DNA of 64,000 bases, taken from the NCBI RefSeq assembly GCF_001953055.1, contig NZ_CP019044.1:2790001-2854000 (forward strand), in the 5' to 3' direction. Position numbers and translations under genes: made by a program. The stretch comes from Salaquimonas pukyongi. GTDB lineage: Bacteria > Pseudomonadota > Alphaproteobacteria > Rhizobiales > Rhizobiaceae. Of this stretch, positions 9,126-19,242 are shown one piece after another (within the stretch, counting starts at the first letter, position 1; every line of letters starts with the position of its first letter). The notes beneath the pieces were generated by a model that was not told where the DNA came from, did not search any database, and saw only the letters and a list, made by a program, of their open reading frames with translations.

Positions 9126-10355
9126 ATGGCTCGGCTCACACTTGCCTTTGTCTTTGTGATCGGCCTGTTTTTCCAGGCCCTGTTTTTCCAGGCGATGGCC
9201 CAGGAAACGGGCAATGGTGAAAGCGCCGACCGGTCATCGACCGGTGGTGCGCAGACACTTGAAGACATCCTCAAGCGCCAGCGCGGCGAAATGATCGACG
9301 ATTCGTTCCGCCGCAGCGCAACCGGCGATCCGGACACTGCGGCGGGCATCGCTTCTCAACTGGGCACGCTGGGCGGTGCATCGGATCCAGAATTGTGGCG
9401 GGCGCTGCGCTACGGTTCTGCAGACATCACCGTCTCCAGCGGCGGTGAAGTGGCAACGGTCCTGATGCAGGATGGCGGTATGCGCTGGCTCAACTGGCGC
9501 CAGGGCCCGCTGGCAAAGTGGGGCGGTTATCTGCTGCTTGCAACGCTTGCCCTCCTCATCCTGTTCTACCTGATCCGTGGCCGCATTCGTATCGACGGCA
9601 AGAAGACCGGACGCACGATCACCCGGTTTGAAACAGTTGAGCGCTTTGGACACTGGCTGCTGGCGGGCTCGTTCATTCTGCTCGGCATTACCGGCCTGAT
9701 CACCCTGTTCGGCCGCTCTGCGCTCATTCCGCTGATCGGCAAGGATGCATTCGCTACCCTCGCCATCGGTTCCAAATGGATACACAACAACGTGTCCTGG
9801 GCCTTCATGCTTGCCCTGATAATGGTGTTCGTCATGTGGATTGTGCACAACCTGCCCGACCGCACGGACCTGAACTGGCTGGCCAAGGGCGGCGGCCTGT
9901 TCAAGAAGGGCGTTCACCCTCCGGCAAAGAAATTCAATGCCGGGCAGAAGCTGATTTTCTGGTCGGTGATCCTGCTTGGCGTGTCAGTGTCGGCATCCGG
10001 TCTTTCGCTGCTCTTTCCCTTTGAATTGCCGATGTTTGCAGCAACGTTCGACACGTTGAATGCGACCGGCGTTCCGCAGCTGATCGGCCTGGGCGAGTTG
10101 CGCTCCGAGCTGGCTCCCCATGAAGAGATGCAATATGCCCAGCTTTGGCACGCCATCATCGCGTTTCTGATGATGGCCATTGTGATCGCCCACATTTACA
10201 TCGGCTCGGTCGGCATGGAAGGCGCATTTGACGCCATGGGCTCCGGCGAGGTGGAAGAACAGTGGGCCCGCGAACACCACAGCCTGTGGGTGGATGAAGT
10301 AAAATCAGCCAAGGGACGCAAGGCAGCTGCCGGAAAACCTGCTCCGGCCGAATAG
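9126..10355 (+). CDS. Formate dehydrogenase gamma subunit, cytochrome b
   Basis: A 409-residue membrane subunit that passes electrons from the beta subunit to the quinone pool. I start it at 9126, where AAGGGGA lies eight bases upstream and a signal peptide follows (MARLTLAFVFVIGLFFQ, cleaved near AMAQE). The ATGs at 9102 and 9105 lack a site. A long N-terminal periplasmic segment precedes the first membrane helix near residue 130. The cytochrome b561-type core follows with RFETVERFGHWLLAGSFILL and further helices. Histidines in RFGHW, KWIHNN, VHNLP and LWHA/VIAHIY are the heme-ligand candidates. The C-terminal tail is cytoplasmic. Confidence 0.92.
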   Translation: MARLTLAFVFVIGLFFQALFFQAMAQETGNGESADRSSTGGAQTLEDILKRQRGEMIDDSFRRSATGDPDTAAGIASQLGTLGGASDPELWRALRYGSADITVSSGGEVATVLMQDGGMRWLNWRQGPLAKWGGYLLLATLALLILFYLIRGRIRIDGKKTGRTITRFETVERFGHWLLAGSFILLGITGLITLFGRSALIPLIGKDAFATLAIGSKWIHNNVSWAFMLALIMVFVMWIVHNLPDRTDLNWLAKGGGLFKKGVHPPAKKFNAGQKLIFWSVILLGVSVSASGLSLLFPFELPMFAATFDTLNATGVPQLIGLGELRSELAPHEEMQYAQLWHAIIAFLMMAIVIAHIYIGSVGMEGAFDAMGSGEVEEQWAREHHSLWVDEVKSAKGRKAAAGKPAPAE

Positions 10356-10430
10356 CAGGCATTGCGAGCCGGGCCACAAGGCTGCACGGCTGAATACACA
10401 GAAAGGGAGCCAAGCGGCGTTTTCTTGGAC

Positions 10431-11780
10431 ATGGCAGTGCCCCCTCACGGTGTGTTTTCCGCCATTGCGGCAATCCTTTCGCTGTTCCTTGTTATGGGCA
10501 AGGCACAAGCTGCCGACTTCTACACCTTGAAAGGCCATGGCGGTCCGGTAATGGACGTCGCCGTTTCGGCCCATACCGGAGATGTCGCCTCGGCCAGCTT
10601 CGACAATTCCGTCGGTCTCTGGCGCCAGCGCAATCCGAAATGGCTGGAAGGCCATGAAGCCGCCGTCAACGTGGTCGAAATCATCGGCCCGGACAAACTG
10701 GCATCGGGTGGTGACGACTTCTCCATTGTCATCTGGGATTTGGCTACCGGCAGCCATCAGCGCCTGGCAGGCCACAAGGGCAAGGTCATTGACCTTGCCG
10801 TTTCGCCGGACAAACGCCTGCTTGCTTCGGCAAGCTGGGACGGCAGCATTGGCTTATGGCCGCTCGATCAGCCAGATGAGGAAGAAGGCGCCAACACACC
10901 GGTCTTTCTCCAGGGCCATACCGCCGGCGTCAACGCACTCGCATTCTCTTCAGATGGCAGAACGCTCTATTCCGCCTCTGTTGACGGCACCATCCGTCTT
11001 TGGGACCTCACCACGAAAAGCGCAAAACAGATCCTGGTCCAGAACGGTTTCGGCATCAACGTGATTGCACTTGGCGGGCAGGATGATGCCGGCAAGGAAC
11101 GGTGGATTGCCTATGGCACGGTCGATGGTATCACCCGCATCATCGACCTTGGCAGCGGCAGGGAGATCCAGGATTTTACCCTTGATCGCAGGCCCATCCT
11201 CTCAATGGCGCTCAACGCCGATGGGAAACGGCTCGCAACCGGGGACGGGCATGGCTATATCACCGTTTTCGAAACACGGAACTGGCGCATCGAACGCGAT
11301 TTCAAGGCAGCACTCAGGGGCCCTATCTGGGCGCTTGCCTTCAGCCCGGATGGCAGTACGATTCTTGCAGGAGGGATCGAGAACATCGTTTATGCCTGGC
11401 CAATCGAAAGCCTCTCGGAACATCAGCCGATGGCGGCAAGCACGCCGAGTTTTTTGCGTTCTCCGCGGGAAATGGACAATGGCGAACGGCAGTTCGCGCG
11501 CAAGTGTTCGATCTGCCATTCCCTGACCGGCGGCAGCGCGCGGAAAGCCGGGCCAAGCCTGCATCGGCTTTTTGGCAGAAAGGCCGGCACGCTGCCCGGC
11601 TACAATTACTCCGATACCCTTGTGAACTCAAAAGTGGTATGGAACGAAACCACCGTCGACCTGCTGTTTGCCGAGGGGCCGGACGTCTATGTTCCGGGCA
11701 GCAAGATGCCCATGCAGCGCATAACAGGACCACAGGACAGAAAAGACCTTGTGGATTTCCTGAAGGAAGCAACCAGATGA
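10431..11780 (+). CDS. WD40 repeat protein with C-terminal cytochrome c domain
   Basis: A 449-residue exported protein. I start at 10431, giving a clean signal peptide cleaved near GKAQAADF; an upstream in-frame TTG at 10362 is less likely. About seven WD40-type repeats follow: GHGGPVMDVAV, GHEAAVNVVEI, GHKGKVIDLAV, GHTAGVNALAF and less regular ones, each ending in a W-D or W-P strand. This forms a probable beta propeller to about residue 330. The last 110 residues are a class I cytochrome c with heme motif CSICH (Cys359) and a probable axial Met in GSKMPMQ. It begins 75 bases after the FDH gamma gene, so a periplasmic electron-transfer or sensing partner of FDH is likely (inference). No specific partner is known to me. 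Confidence 0.85.
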   Translation: MAVPPHGVFSAIAAILSLFLVMGKAQAADFYTLKGHGGPVMDVAVSAHTGDVASASFDNSVGLWRQRNPKWLEGHEAAVNVVEIIGPDKLASGGDDFSIVIWDLATGSHQRLAGHKGKVIDLAVSPDKRLLASASWDGSIGLWPLDQPDEEEGANTPVFLQGHTAGVNALAFSSDGRTLYSASVDGTIRLWDLTTKSAKQILVQNGFGINVIALGGQDDAGKERWIAYGTVDGITRIIDLGSGREIQDFTLDRRPILSMALNADGKRLATGDGHGYITVFETRNWRIERDFKAALRGPIWALAFSPDGSTILAGGIENIVYAWPIESLSEHQPMAASTPSFLRSPREMDNGERQFARKCSICHSLTGGSARKAGPSLHRLFGRKAGTLPGYNYSDTLVNSKVVWNETTVDLLFAEGPDVYVPGSKMPMQRITGPQDRKDLVDFLKEATR

Positions 11781-11795
11781 CCCGGGAGGGCTCAC

Positions 11796-11924
11796 ATGAA
11801 AGCCATGTTTTTTGCCTTTGTTGCGATTTTCGTCATTGCCGTTGGGGCAAACCTGATTCTCGACGGCATGGGTTTTTCAAGCGCTGAGAACAGCACCAGC
11901 GCCTCTGTACGGTTAGGCAATTAG
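11796..11924 (+). CDS. Small single-pass membrane protein in FDH cluster
   Basis: A 42-residue ORF starting MKAMFFAFVAIFVIAVGANL and ending SVRLGN. One hydrophobic segment spans about residues 4-22, followed by a polar tail rich in Ser. A strong GGGAGGG site lies 5-6 bases before the ATG. The gene begins 15 bases after the WD40/cytochrome c stop, in the same direction, which supports a real co-transcribed gene. I do not recognise a family. It may be a small subunit or an assembly aid for one of the neighbouring periplasmic redox proteins (inference). Confidence 0.55.
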   Translation: MKAMFFAFVAIFVIAVGANLILDGMGFSSAENSTSASVRLGN

Positions 11925-12000
11925 GGGCCTGCACCCCATGACGGCAGGAATTGCTTTCAGCCCTGGTGTGGCAGAGCAACGGCGTTTTTGAAGGTCGAGC

Positions 12001-13404
12001 ATGTCATCAGCAGGCAAGTCCCCATCCATGATAACCCGCCGGAAATTCATTGCAGGCGCGGCGGCGGGCATGGCGGTACCAACGTTTCCGCAGGCGGCAT
12101 TTGCGCAGGATATCACCATAGAAGCAAAGCCGTCGACGGCCCAGCTGGTTCCTGCCGAATATGGGCAAACCGGTGTGTGGGCCTATGACGGCATGGTACC
12201 GGGCACCCCCTTGCGGCTTCAGCAGGGAGAAAGGCTGCGACGGGTTCTCGTAAACCGGCTGGATCAGCCGACCACAATCCACTGGCACGGCATCCGGCTG
12301 GAAAACGCGATGGATGGCGCAGCCGGCCTTACCCAGGAAGCGGTGGCACCCGGCGGGCAGTTTTCATATGACTTCGTGGCAAAGGATGCCGGAACCTATT
12401 GGTATCATCCCCATCGCAACTCGCTGGAACAGGTGGCGCGCGGGCTGTCCGGTCCGCTCATCGTGGAAGAACACGAAGCGCCGGATGTCGATGAAGACCT
12501 GACCTTGCTGATTCAGGATTGGCGGCTCGATCAAGAAGCGCAGATCGTAGCGGATTTTGCCAACATGCATGACATGGCCCATGCCGGCCGGATCGGAAAT
12601 CACCTGACGGTCAACGGTCTTCCCGAATTCAGGACGCCGGCAAAAACCGGTCAGCGCTTGCGGCTGCGCATCATCAACGCCGCCTCGGACCGCATTCTGC
12701 GTCTGGGTGCAAAGGGCTTGACGGGATACGTGGTGGCGCTGGACGGCATGCCGCTACAAAAGCCCGAAGCCCTTACCGAAATAGTATTGGCACCGGCTCA
12801 GCGCGCTGACCTGTTCGCCGACATTGCTGCAGAACCCGGGGAAACGGCTCACCTGACGTCCATCGAACGTCAGGGCACTTTTTCGCTCGCCGCCTTTTCC
12901 GTTAGCGGCAGGGACGGAACAACCCTTCGCCCTGCTCCTCAATCCCTGCCCCCCAATCCGGTTGCCGTGCCATCGCTCAAGAACGCCAGAACCCTTGAAC
13001 TGGTCATGGAAGGTGGTGCAATGGGCCGGATGGCAGCTGCCAGAACAGCTGACGGAAAGACCCGTTCCATGCGCGAACTGATCGGTCAGGGCATGGCCTG
13101 GGCGTTCAACGGCGTGGCGGGAATGCCCGACCGGCCCCTTGCCGATCTTGACCTCGGGGAAGAGGTCCGCATGCTCTTGTCAAACCAGACCGCATGGCCG
13201 CATGCCATGCATCTGCACGGCCACCATTTTCAGGAAGTGAAAGACAAAACGCCCGGTCCCTTGCGCGACACGATTTTGGTAATGCCGCAGGAAAAACGCG
13301 AAATTGTCTTTGTCGCCGACAATCCCGGAAAGTGGATGTTTCACTGCCACATGCTGTCTCACCAGGCGGCTGGCATGATGAGTTGGGTGAACGTAATTTC
13401 CTGA
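12001..13404 (+). CDS. Tat-exported multicopper oxidase
   Basis: A 467-residue multicopper oxidase with three cupredoxin domains. The Tat signal is MITRRKFIAGAAAG near residue 10, with cleavage near QAAFAQD. Copper-ligand motifs are all present: HWHG (type 2/3), WYHPH, HAMHLHGHHF and HCHMLSHQAAGMM, the last carrying the type 1 His-Cys-His and Met ligands. It belongs to the CueO/CopA/laccase-like group that oxidises Cu(I), phenols or other substrates in the periplasm; the exact substrate cannot be told. Methionine content near the C-terminal domain is modest rather than CueO-like. It lies 76 bases after the small membrane protein and may end the FDH transcript. Confidence 0.88.
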   Translation: MSSAGKSPSMITRRKFIAGAAAGMAVPTFPQAAFAQDITIEAKPSTAQLVPAEYGQTGVWAYDGMVPGTPLRLQQGERLRRVLVNRLDQPTTIHWHGIRLENAMDGAAGLTQEAVAPGGQFSYDFVAKDAGTYWYHPHRNSLEQVARGLSGPLIVEEHEAPDVDEDLTLLIQDWRLDQEAQIVADFANMHDMAHAGRIGNHLTVNGLPEFRTPAKTGQRLRLRIINAASDRILRLGAKGLTGYVVALDGMPLQKPEALTEIVLAPAQRADLFADIAAEPGETAHLTSIERQGTFSLAAFSVSGRDGTTLRPAPQSLPPNPVAVPSLKNARTLELVMEGGAMGRMAAARTADGKTRSMRELIGQGMAWAFNGVAGMPDRPLADLDLGEEVRMLLSNQTAWPHAMHLHGHHFQEVKDKTPGPLRDTILVMPQEKREIVFVADNPGKWMFHCHMLSHQAAGMMSWVNVIS

Positions 13405-13617
13405 TTTTAAAAGACTTTTTCTACCTGTATTTCTCGTTATAAGAGAGCTCCCTCAAACTGCCCGCCTATATTGCATATTCCACAAAGCCTGTTGCTTTTG
13501 TCCGTGGAATGGGCTTTCTTTCAACCAATGTTGCACGACAAACGTCGCAACCCGCTGCCTTTTCCAGGCGGTGTGTAACAATCAAAAAAGTAATTCTCAC
13601 TGGGAGAACCTATCAAC

Positions 13618-15210
13618 ATGACTAAGATCAAGACACTGCTTGCCACCACCATTCTCGCTACGGGATTGGCGACGGGTGCAAGCGCAAAAACGCTTGTCTA
13701 TTGCTCGGAAGGCTCGCCGGAAGGCTTCGATACGGCTCTGTATACGGCCGGCACGACATTCGATGCTTCTTCCAAGCCGATCTACAACCGACTGGTTGAG
13801 TTCGAACGCGGCACCACGCAGGTGAAGCCTGGCCTGGCTGAAAGCTGGGAAGTTTCCGACGATGGCACCGAATATACCTTCAAACTGCGCTCGGGCGTAA
13901 AATTCCACACCACCGACTACTTCACCCCGTCGCGCGAATTCAATGCGGACGACGTGGTATTCTCCTTCGAACGTCAGCTCAGCAAGGACAATCCGTATCA
14001 CACCTATGTGGACGGCGCGAGCTGGGAATACTTCAACGGCATGTCGATGCCCGATCTCATCAAGTCGATCGAAAAGGTCGACGACATGACGGTCAAGTTC
14101 GTGCTGACCCGCCCGGAAGCTCCGTTCATCGCCAACCTTGCCATGGACTTCGCTTCGATCGTTTCGAAGGAATACGCCGACAAGCTGGCCGGAGAGGACA
14201 ACAAGTCAGACATGAACCAGAAGCCGGTGGGCACGGGCCCGTTCCAGTTCGTCGCCTATCAGCCTGACGCGGTCATCCGCTACAAGGCATTTGCCGACTA
14301 CTGGGACGGCAAGCAGCCGATCGACGATCTGGTCTTCGCCATCACCACCGATGCCTCGGTGCGCCAGCAGAAGCTGACCAGCGGCGAATGCCATGTCATG
14401 CCCTATCCGAACCCTGCCGACATTGAAGCGCTGAAGGGCAATGCCGATCTGCAGATGATGGAACAGCAGGGCCTAAACGTTGGCTATCTTGCCTACAACA
14501 CCAAGGTTGCGCCGTTTGACAATGCCAAGGTGCGCAAGGCGCTGAACATGGCCATCAACAAGCAGGCCATTCTCGACGCGGTATTCCAGGGAGCAGGCCA
14601 GGCGGCCAAGAACCCGATCCCGCCGACCATGTGGTCATACAACGATGCCATCGAGGATGACCCATACGATCCGGAAGGCGCCAAGGCGATGCTGGAAGAG
14701 GCAGGCGTCAGCGATCTTTCCATGAAAGTATGGGCAATGCCGGTGCAGCGTCCCTACAACCCGAATGCCCGCCGCATGGCCGAGCTGATCCAGGAAGACT
14801 TCGCCAAGATCGGCGTGACCGTGGAAATCGTGTCCTATGAATGGGGCGAGTATCTGCAGCGCTCGAAAGCGGAAGACCGCGATGGCGCCGTCCTGCTTGG
14901 CTGGACCGGCGACAATGGCGACCCGGACAACTTCCTGGCTGTCCTGCTGGGTTGTGACGCCGTGGGCGGCTCCAACCGTGCACAGTGGTGCAATGAGGAG
15001 TTTGACGGCCTGATCAAGAAGGCAAAGTCAGGCTCGCAGGAAGAACGCACCAAACTCTATGAAGAAGCTCAGGTCGTCTTCAAGCGGGAAGCCCCATGGG
15101 CAACCATTGCCCATTCGGTCGTCTTCATGCCGATGAGCAAGAAGGTTACCGGTTATGTGATGGACCCGCTGGGCGGCCACTGGTTCGACGGCGTGGACCT
15201 CGCCGAGTAA
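13618..15210 (+). CDS. dppA: Peptide ABC transporter substrate-binding protein, DppA-like
   Basis: A 530-residue periplasmic solute-binding protein of SBP family 5. A Sec signal peptide (MTKIKTLLATTILATGLATG) is cleaved near ASAKT. The family signature appears as YNRLVEFERGTTQVKPGLAE and DDVVFSFERQ, and the C-terminal half has RKALNMAINKQAIL. It most resembles DppA (dipeptide/heme binding). It is the first gene of dppABCDF and is preceded by a 213-base non-coding stretch that must hold the promoter. A perfect hairpin lies after the stop and before dppB. Substrate is not settled by sequence. Confidence 0.9.
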   Translation: MTKIKTLLATTILATGLATGASAKTLVYCSEGSPEGFDTALYTAGTTFDASSKPIYNRLVEFERGTTQVKPGLAESWEVSDDGTEYTFKLRSGVKFHTTDYFTPSREFNADDVVFSFERQLSKDNPYHTYVDGASWEYFNGMSMPDLIKSIEKVDDMTVKFVLTRPEAPFIANLAMDFASIVSKEYADKLAGEDNKSDMNQKPVGTGPFQFVAYQPDAVIRYKAFADYWDGKQPIDDLVFAITTDASVRQQKLTSGECHVMPYPNPADIEALKGNADLQMMEQQGLNVGYLAYNTKVAPFDNAKVRKALNMAINKQAILDAVFQGAGQAAKNPIPPTMWSYNDAIEDDPYDPEGAKAMLEEAGVSDLSMKVWAMPVQRPYNPNARRMAELIQEDFAKIGVTVEIVSYEWGEYLQRSKAEDRDGAVLLGWTGDNGDPDNFLAVLLGCDAVGGSNRAQWCNEEFDGLIKKAKSGSQEERTKLYEEAQVVFKREAPWATIAHSVVFMPMSKKVTGYVMDPLGGHWFDGVDLAE

Positions 15211-15231
15211 TCGGCAAAACCAAACCCTTCG

Positions 15232-15261
15232 AACCGGGGCGGAAGAAATTCCGCCCCGGTT
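15232..15261 (+). terminator. Perfect hairpin between dppA and dppB
   Basis: A 13-base-pair perfect stem (AACCGGGGCGGAA / TTCCGCCCCGGTT) with a GAAA tetraloop, ending in TTGCC rather than a long T run. This is a leaky terminator or 3' stabiliser. The usual effect at this position is more substrate-binding protein than permease (general knowledge; inference here). Confidence 0.7.
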
Positions 15262-15321
15262 TGCCAATGCCGGCAGCCTTGACTGCACAGGTGGCGCCGG
15301 TGGCTGGGGACTGAAAACCGG

Positions 15322-16326
15322 ATGTTTCGTTTTTTTCTATACCGGCTGGCACTGCTGATCCCGACCTTCATCGGAGTATCGATTGTTGCCTTTGCCTTCA
15401 TTCGCATGCTGCCGGGGGATCCGATCCTGCTTCTGGCCGGAGAACGCGGCATGACCGAAGAGCGCTATCAACAACTGCAAACGCTCTATGGTTTCGACCA
15501 GCCCATTTTCGTTCAGTATTTCAACTATGCCGCCGACATCCTGTCGGGTGACTTCGGCACCTCCATCGTCACCAAACGGCCGGTGCTCGAGGAGTTTTTC
15601 ACGCTTTTCCCGGCGACGATCGAACTGTCGCTTTGCGCCATCATCGTCGCCACCGCCATCGGCATTCCCGCCGGCATCATCGCTGCGGTAAAGCGCGGCT
15701 CCTGGCTTGATCAGTCCATCATGGGCGCAGCCCTGGTCGGGTATTCCATGCCGATCTTCTGGTGGGGCCTGCTGCTGATCATCTTCTTTTCCGGCATGCT
15801 GCAACTGACCCCTGTTTCGGGCCGCATCTCGCTGCTTTACTATTTCGAACCGGTAACCGGGTTCATGCTGATCGACAGCCTTCTGTCCGGCCAGAAAGGC
15901 GCCTTCACATCAGCGCTCAGCCATCTTGTCTTGCCTACGATCGTGCTGGCAACGATCCCTCTGGCCGTCATCGCCCGCCAGACGCGCTCTGCCATGCTTG
16001 AGGTGCTCGGTGAAGACTATGTGCGCACTGCCCGCTCCAAGGGACTTTCGCCGTTTCGCGTCATCGGCATACATGCCCTGCGCAACGCATTGATCCCGGT
16101 CGTCACCACCATCGGCCTTCAGGTCGGAGTACTTCTCGCCGGCGCCATTTTGACCGAGACGATCTTTTCCTGGCCGGGCATCGGCAAATGGATGGTGGAT
16201 TCCGTCTTCAAGCGCGACTACTCGGTGGTGCAGGGTGGCCTGCTGCTGATCGCGGCGATCATCATGATCGTCAACCTGCTGGTTGACATGCTCTACGGGC
16301 TCATCAACCCGCGGATACGGCGATAG
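15322..16326 (+). CDS. dppB: Dipeptide-type ABC transporter permease, DppB-like
   Basis: A 334-residue inner-membrane permease with the DppB/OppB fold. It opens MFRFFLYRLALLIPTFIG with the first helix, and a periplasmic loop precedes the remaining helices. The EAA loop that contacts the ATPases is present as LGEDYVRTARSKGLSPFRVI near residue 230. The family-typical LTETIFSWPGIG follows. It lies 111 bases after dppA beyond a hairpin and 14 bases before dppC. Confidence 0.92.
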   Translation: MFRFFLYRLALLIPTFIGVSIVAFAFIRMLPGDPILLLAGERGMTEERYQQLQTLYGFDQPIFVQYFNYAADILSGDFGTSIVTKRPVLEEFFTLFPATIELSLCAIIVATAIGIPAGIIAAVKRGSWLDQSIMGAALVGYSMPIFWWGLLLIIFFSGMLQLTPVSGRISLLYYFEPVTGFMLIDSLLSGQKGAFTSALSHLVLPTIVLATIPLAVIARQTRSAMLEVLGEDYVRTARSKGLSPFRVIGIHALRNALIPVVTTIGLQVGVLLAGAILTETIFSWPGIGKWMVDSVFKRDYSVVQGGLLLIAAIIMIVNLLVDMLYGLINPRIRR

Positions 16327-16340
16327 GAAGACGGCGAACA

Positions 16341-17273
16341 ATGACAGCAACCAACAGCCAGCCTTCCAGCCCAACCGCCACCGGCGCTCCGGTCACCGCA
16401 GGGGCCATGCGGCGCGCGATGCTGAAGGAGTTCTGGTTTTACTTTTCCCAGAACAAGGGCGCGGTAATCGGCCTGGCGGTCTTCGCGCTGATCGTGCTGA
16501 TAGCCCTTGCAGCACCGCTTATCGCTCCGCACAGTCCCACGCTGCAGAACCGCGGCGCCCTGCTTCTACCTCCTTTCTGGCAGGAAGGCGGCAGCACTTC
16601 CTATCCGCTGGGAACCGATGCCGTAGGCCGCGACATGCTTTCCAGGCTGATCTACGGTGCCCGCTTTTCACTGTTCATCGGTCTTGTTGTGGTTACCCTT
16701 TCAGTATCGGTCGGCGTTTTTGTCGGCCTTGTCGCCGGCTTCTTCCGCGGCTGGGTCGATACCGCGATCATGCGCCTGATGGACGTCATCCTCGCCTTTC
16801 CTTCCCTTTTGCTCGCCCTGGTATTGGTTGCCATTCTGGGGCCCGGCCTGATGAATGCGATGATCGCCATTGCCCTCATCCTGCAGCCGCATTTCGTTCG
16901 CCTTACCCGTGCCGCAGTGCTGAGTGAACGCGAACGCGAATACGTCATAGCCTCACGGGTCGCCGGTGCCGGCATTGCGCGTTTGATGTTCATCACCATC
17001 CTGCCCAACTGCCTGGCACCGCTGATCGTTCAGGCAACCTTGTCATTCTCTACCGCCATTCTCGATGCCGCCGCTCTTGGCTTTCTGGGCATGGGGGCGC
17101 AGCCACCAACCCCCGAATGGGGCACCATGCTGGCTGAAGCACGTGAATTCATCCTGCGCGCCTGGTGGGTGGTGACCTTCCCCGGCCTTGCAATCCTCAC
17201 AACGGTACTTGCGATCAACCTGATGGGCGACGGGCTGCGCGATGCGCTCGACCCCAAATTGAAGCAGAGTTGA
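16341..17273 (+). CDS. dppC: Dipeptide-type ABC transporter permease, DppC-like
   Basis: A 310-residue second permease with a cytoplasmic N-terminal region and six predicted helices. Family features include LGTDAVGRDMLSRLIYGAR, the EAA loop EREYVIASRVAGAGIARLMF and a FLGMGAQPPTPEWGTML block. It pairs with DppB to form the channel. It begins 14 bases after dppB and ends three bases before dppD, consistent with one transcript. Confidence 0.92.
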   Translation: MTATNSQPSSPTATGAPVTAGAMRRAMLKEFWFYFSQNKGAVIGLAVFALIVLIALAAPLIAPHSPTLQNRGALLLPPFWQEGGSTSYPLGTDAVGRDMLSRLIYGARFSLFIGLVVVTLSVSVGVFVGLVAGFFRGWVDTAIMRLMDVILAFPSLLLALVLVAILGPGLMNAMIAIALILQPHFVRLTRAAVLSEREREYVIASRVAGAGIARLMFITILPNCLAPLIVQATLSFSTAILDAAALGFLGMGAQPPTPEWGTMLAEAREFILRAWWVVTFPGLAILTTVLAINLMGDGLRDALDPKLKQS

Positions 17274-17276
17274 ACC

Positions 17277-18274
17277 ATGGCCTTGCTAGAGATTGAAAAT
17301 CTGACCGTCAGCTTCAAGACCTCCACCGGTCCGTTCAAGGCCGTGGATGGTGTGTCGCTCACCTGCGATGAAAGCGAAATTCTTTCAATCGTCGGTGAGT
17401 CCGGGTCCGGAAAATCCGTTTCCATGCTGGCGCTGATGGGCCTGCTGCCCTGGACCGCTACCGTCACCGCCGATCGCATGCAGTTCGACGGCCGCGAGAT
17501 GCTGGCGCTAAGCGCCCGCCAGCGGCGCAAGATCATCGGAAGAGACATTTCGATGATATTCCAGGAGCCCATGTCGAGCCTTAACCCGTGCTTTACCGTC
17601 GGCTTCCAGATCGGCGAAATGCTGCGCCTGCATCTGGGCATGGACCGCGCCGCCCGCCGCGAGCGCACCATCGAATTGTTAAATCTGGTTGGCATTCCCG
17701 CACCCGAAGACCGGCTTTCCCAGTTTCCTCATCAGCTTTCGGGCGGCATGAGCCAGCGCGTCATGATCGCCATGGCGCTCTCATGCAATCCCAAACTGCT
17801 GATTGCCGATGAGCCCACCACCGCACTCGACGTCACCATTCAGGCACAGATCCTGGATCTTCTTGTCTCCCTTCAGCGCGACAAGGGCATGGGCCTTATT
17901 CTCATCACCCATGACATGGGCGTCGTTGCAGAGACTGCCGAACGGGTACAGGTGCAATATGCCGGCCAGAAGGTCGAGGAGCAGCCGGTCAAGGGCCTGT
18001 TTTCCGATCCCCATCATCCCTACACATCAGCGCTTCTTTCCGCTCTGCCCGAACGGGCATTGCGCCGCGGCCGCCTGCCCTCCATTCCCGGTGTCGTGCC
18101 GGGCCAGGACGACCGGCCTCCAGGCTGCCTGTTCGCGCCGCGCTGCAGCTATGCAACCGCGCAATGCGACAGGCAAGTGAAACGGCAGGGCGCCAAACTC
18201 GGTTTCGCCCTCTGCAACTATCCCCTTGTAAAGGGCAAACCGAAAAACCATCCCGGGCATGAGGAGGTTACGGC

Positions 18275-18278
<4 letters not shown>
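17277..18278 (+). CDS. dppD: Dipeptide-type ABC transporter ATPase, DppD-like
   Basis: A 333-residue ABC ATPase. Walker A is GESGSGKS (about residue 40), the signature is LSGGMSQR and Walker B is LLIADEPT. The C-terminal oligopeptide-transporter extension has a cysteine-containing segment ([15 protein letters not shown]) typical of OppD/DppD, often linked to a 4Fe-4S site. It starts three bases after dppC and overlaps dppF by four bases. Confidence 0.93.
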
Positions 18279-19240
<962 letters not shown>

Positions 19241-19242
19241 CC

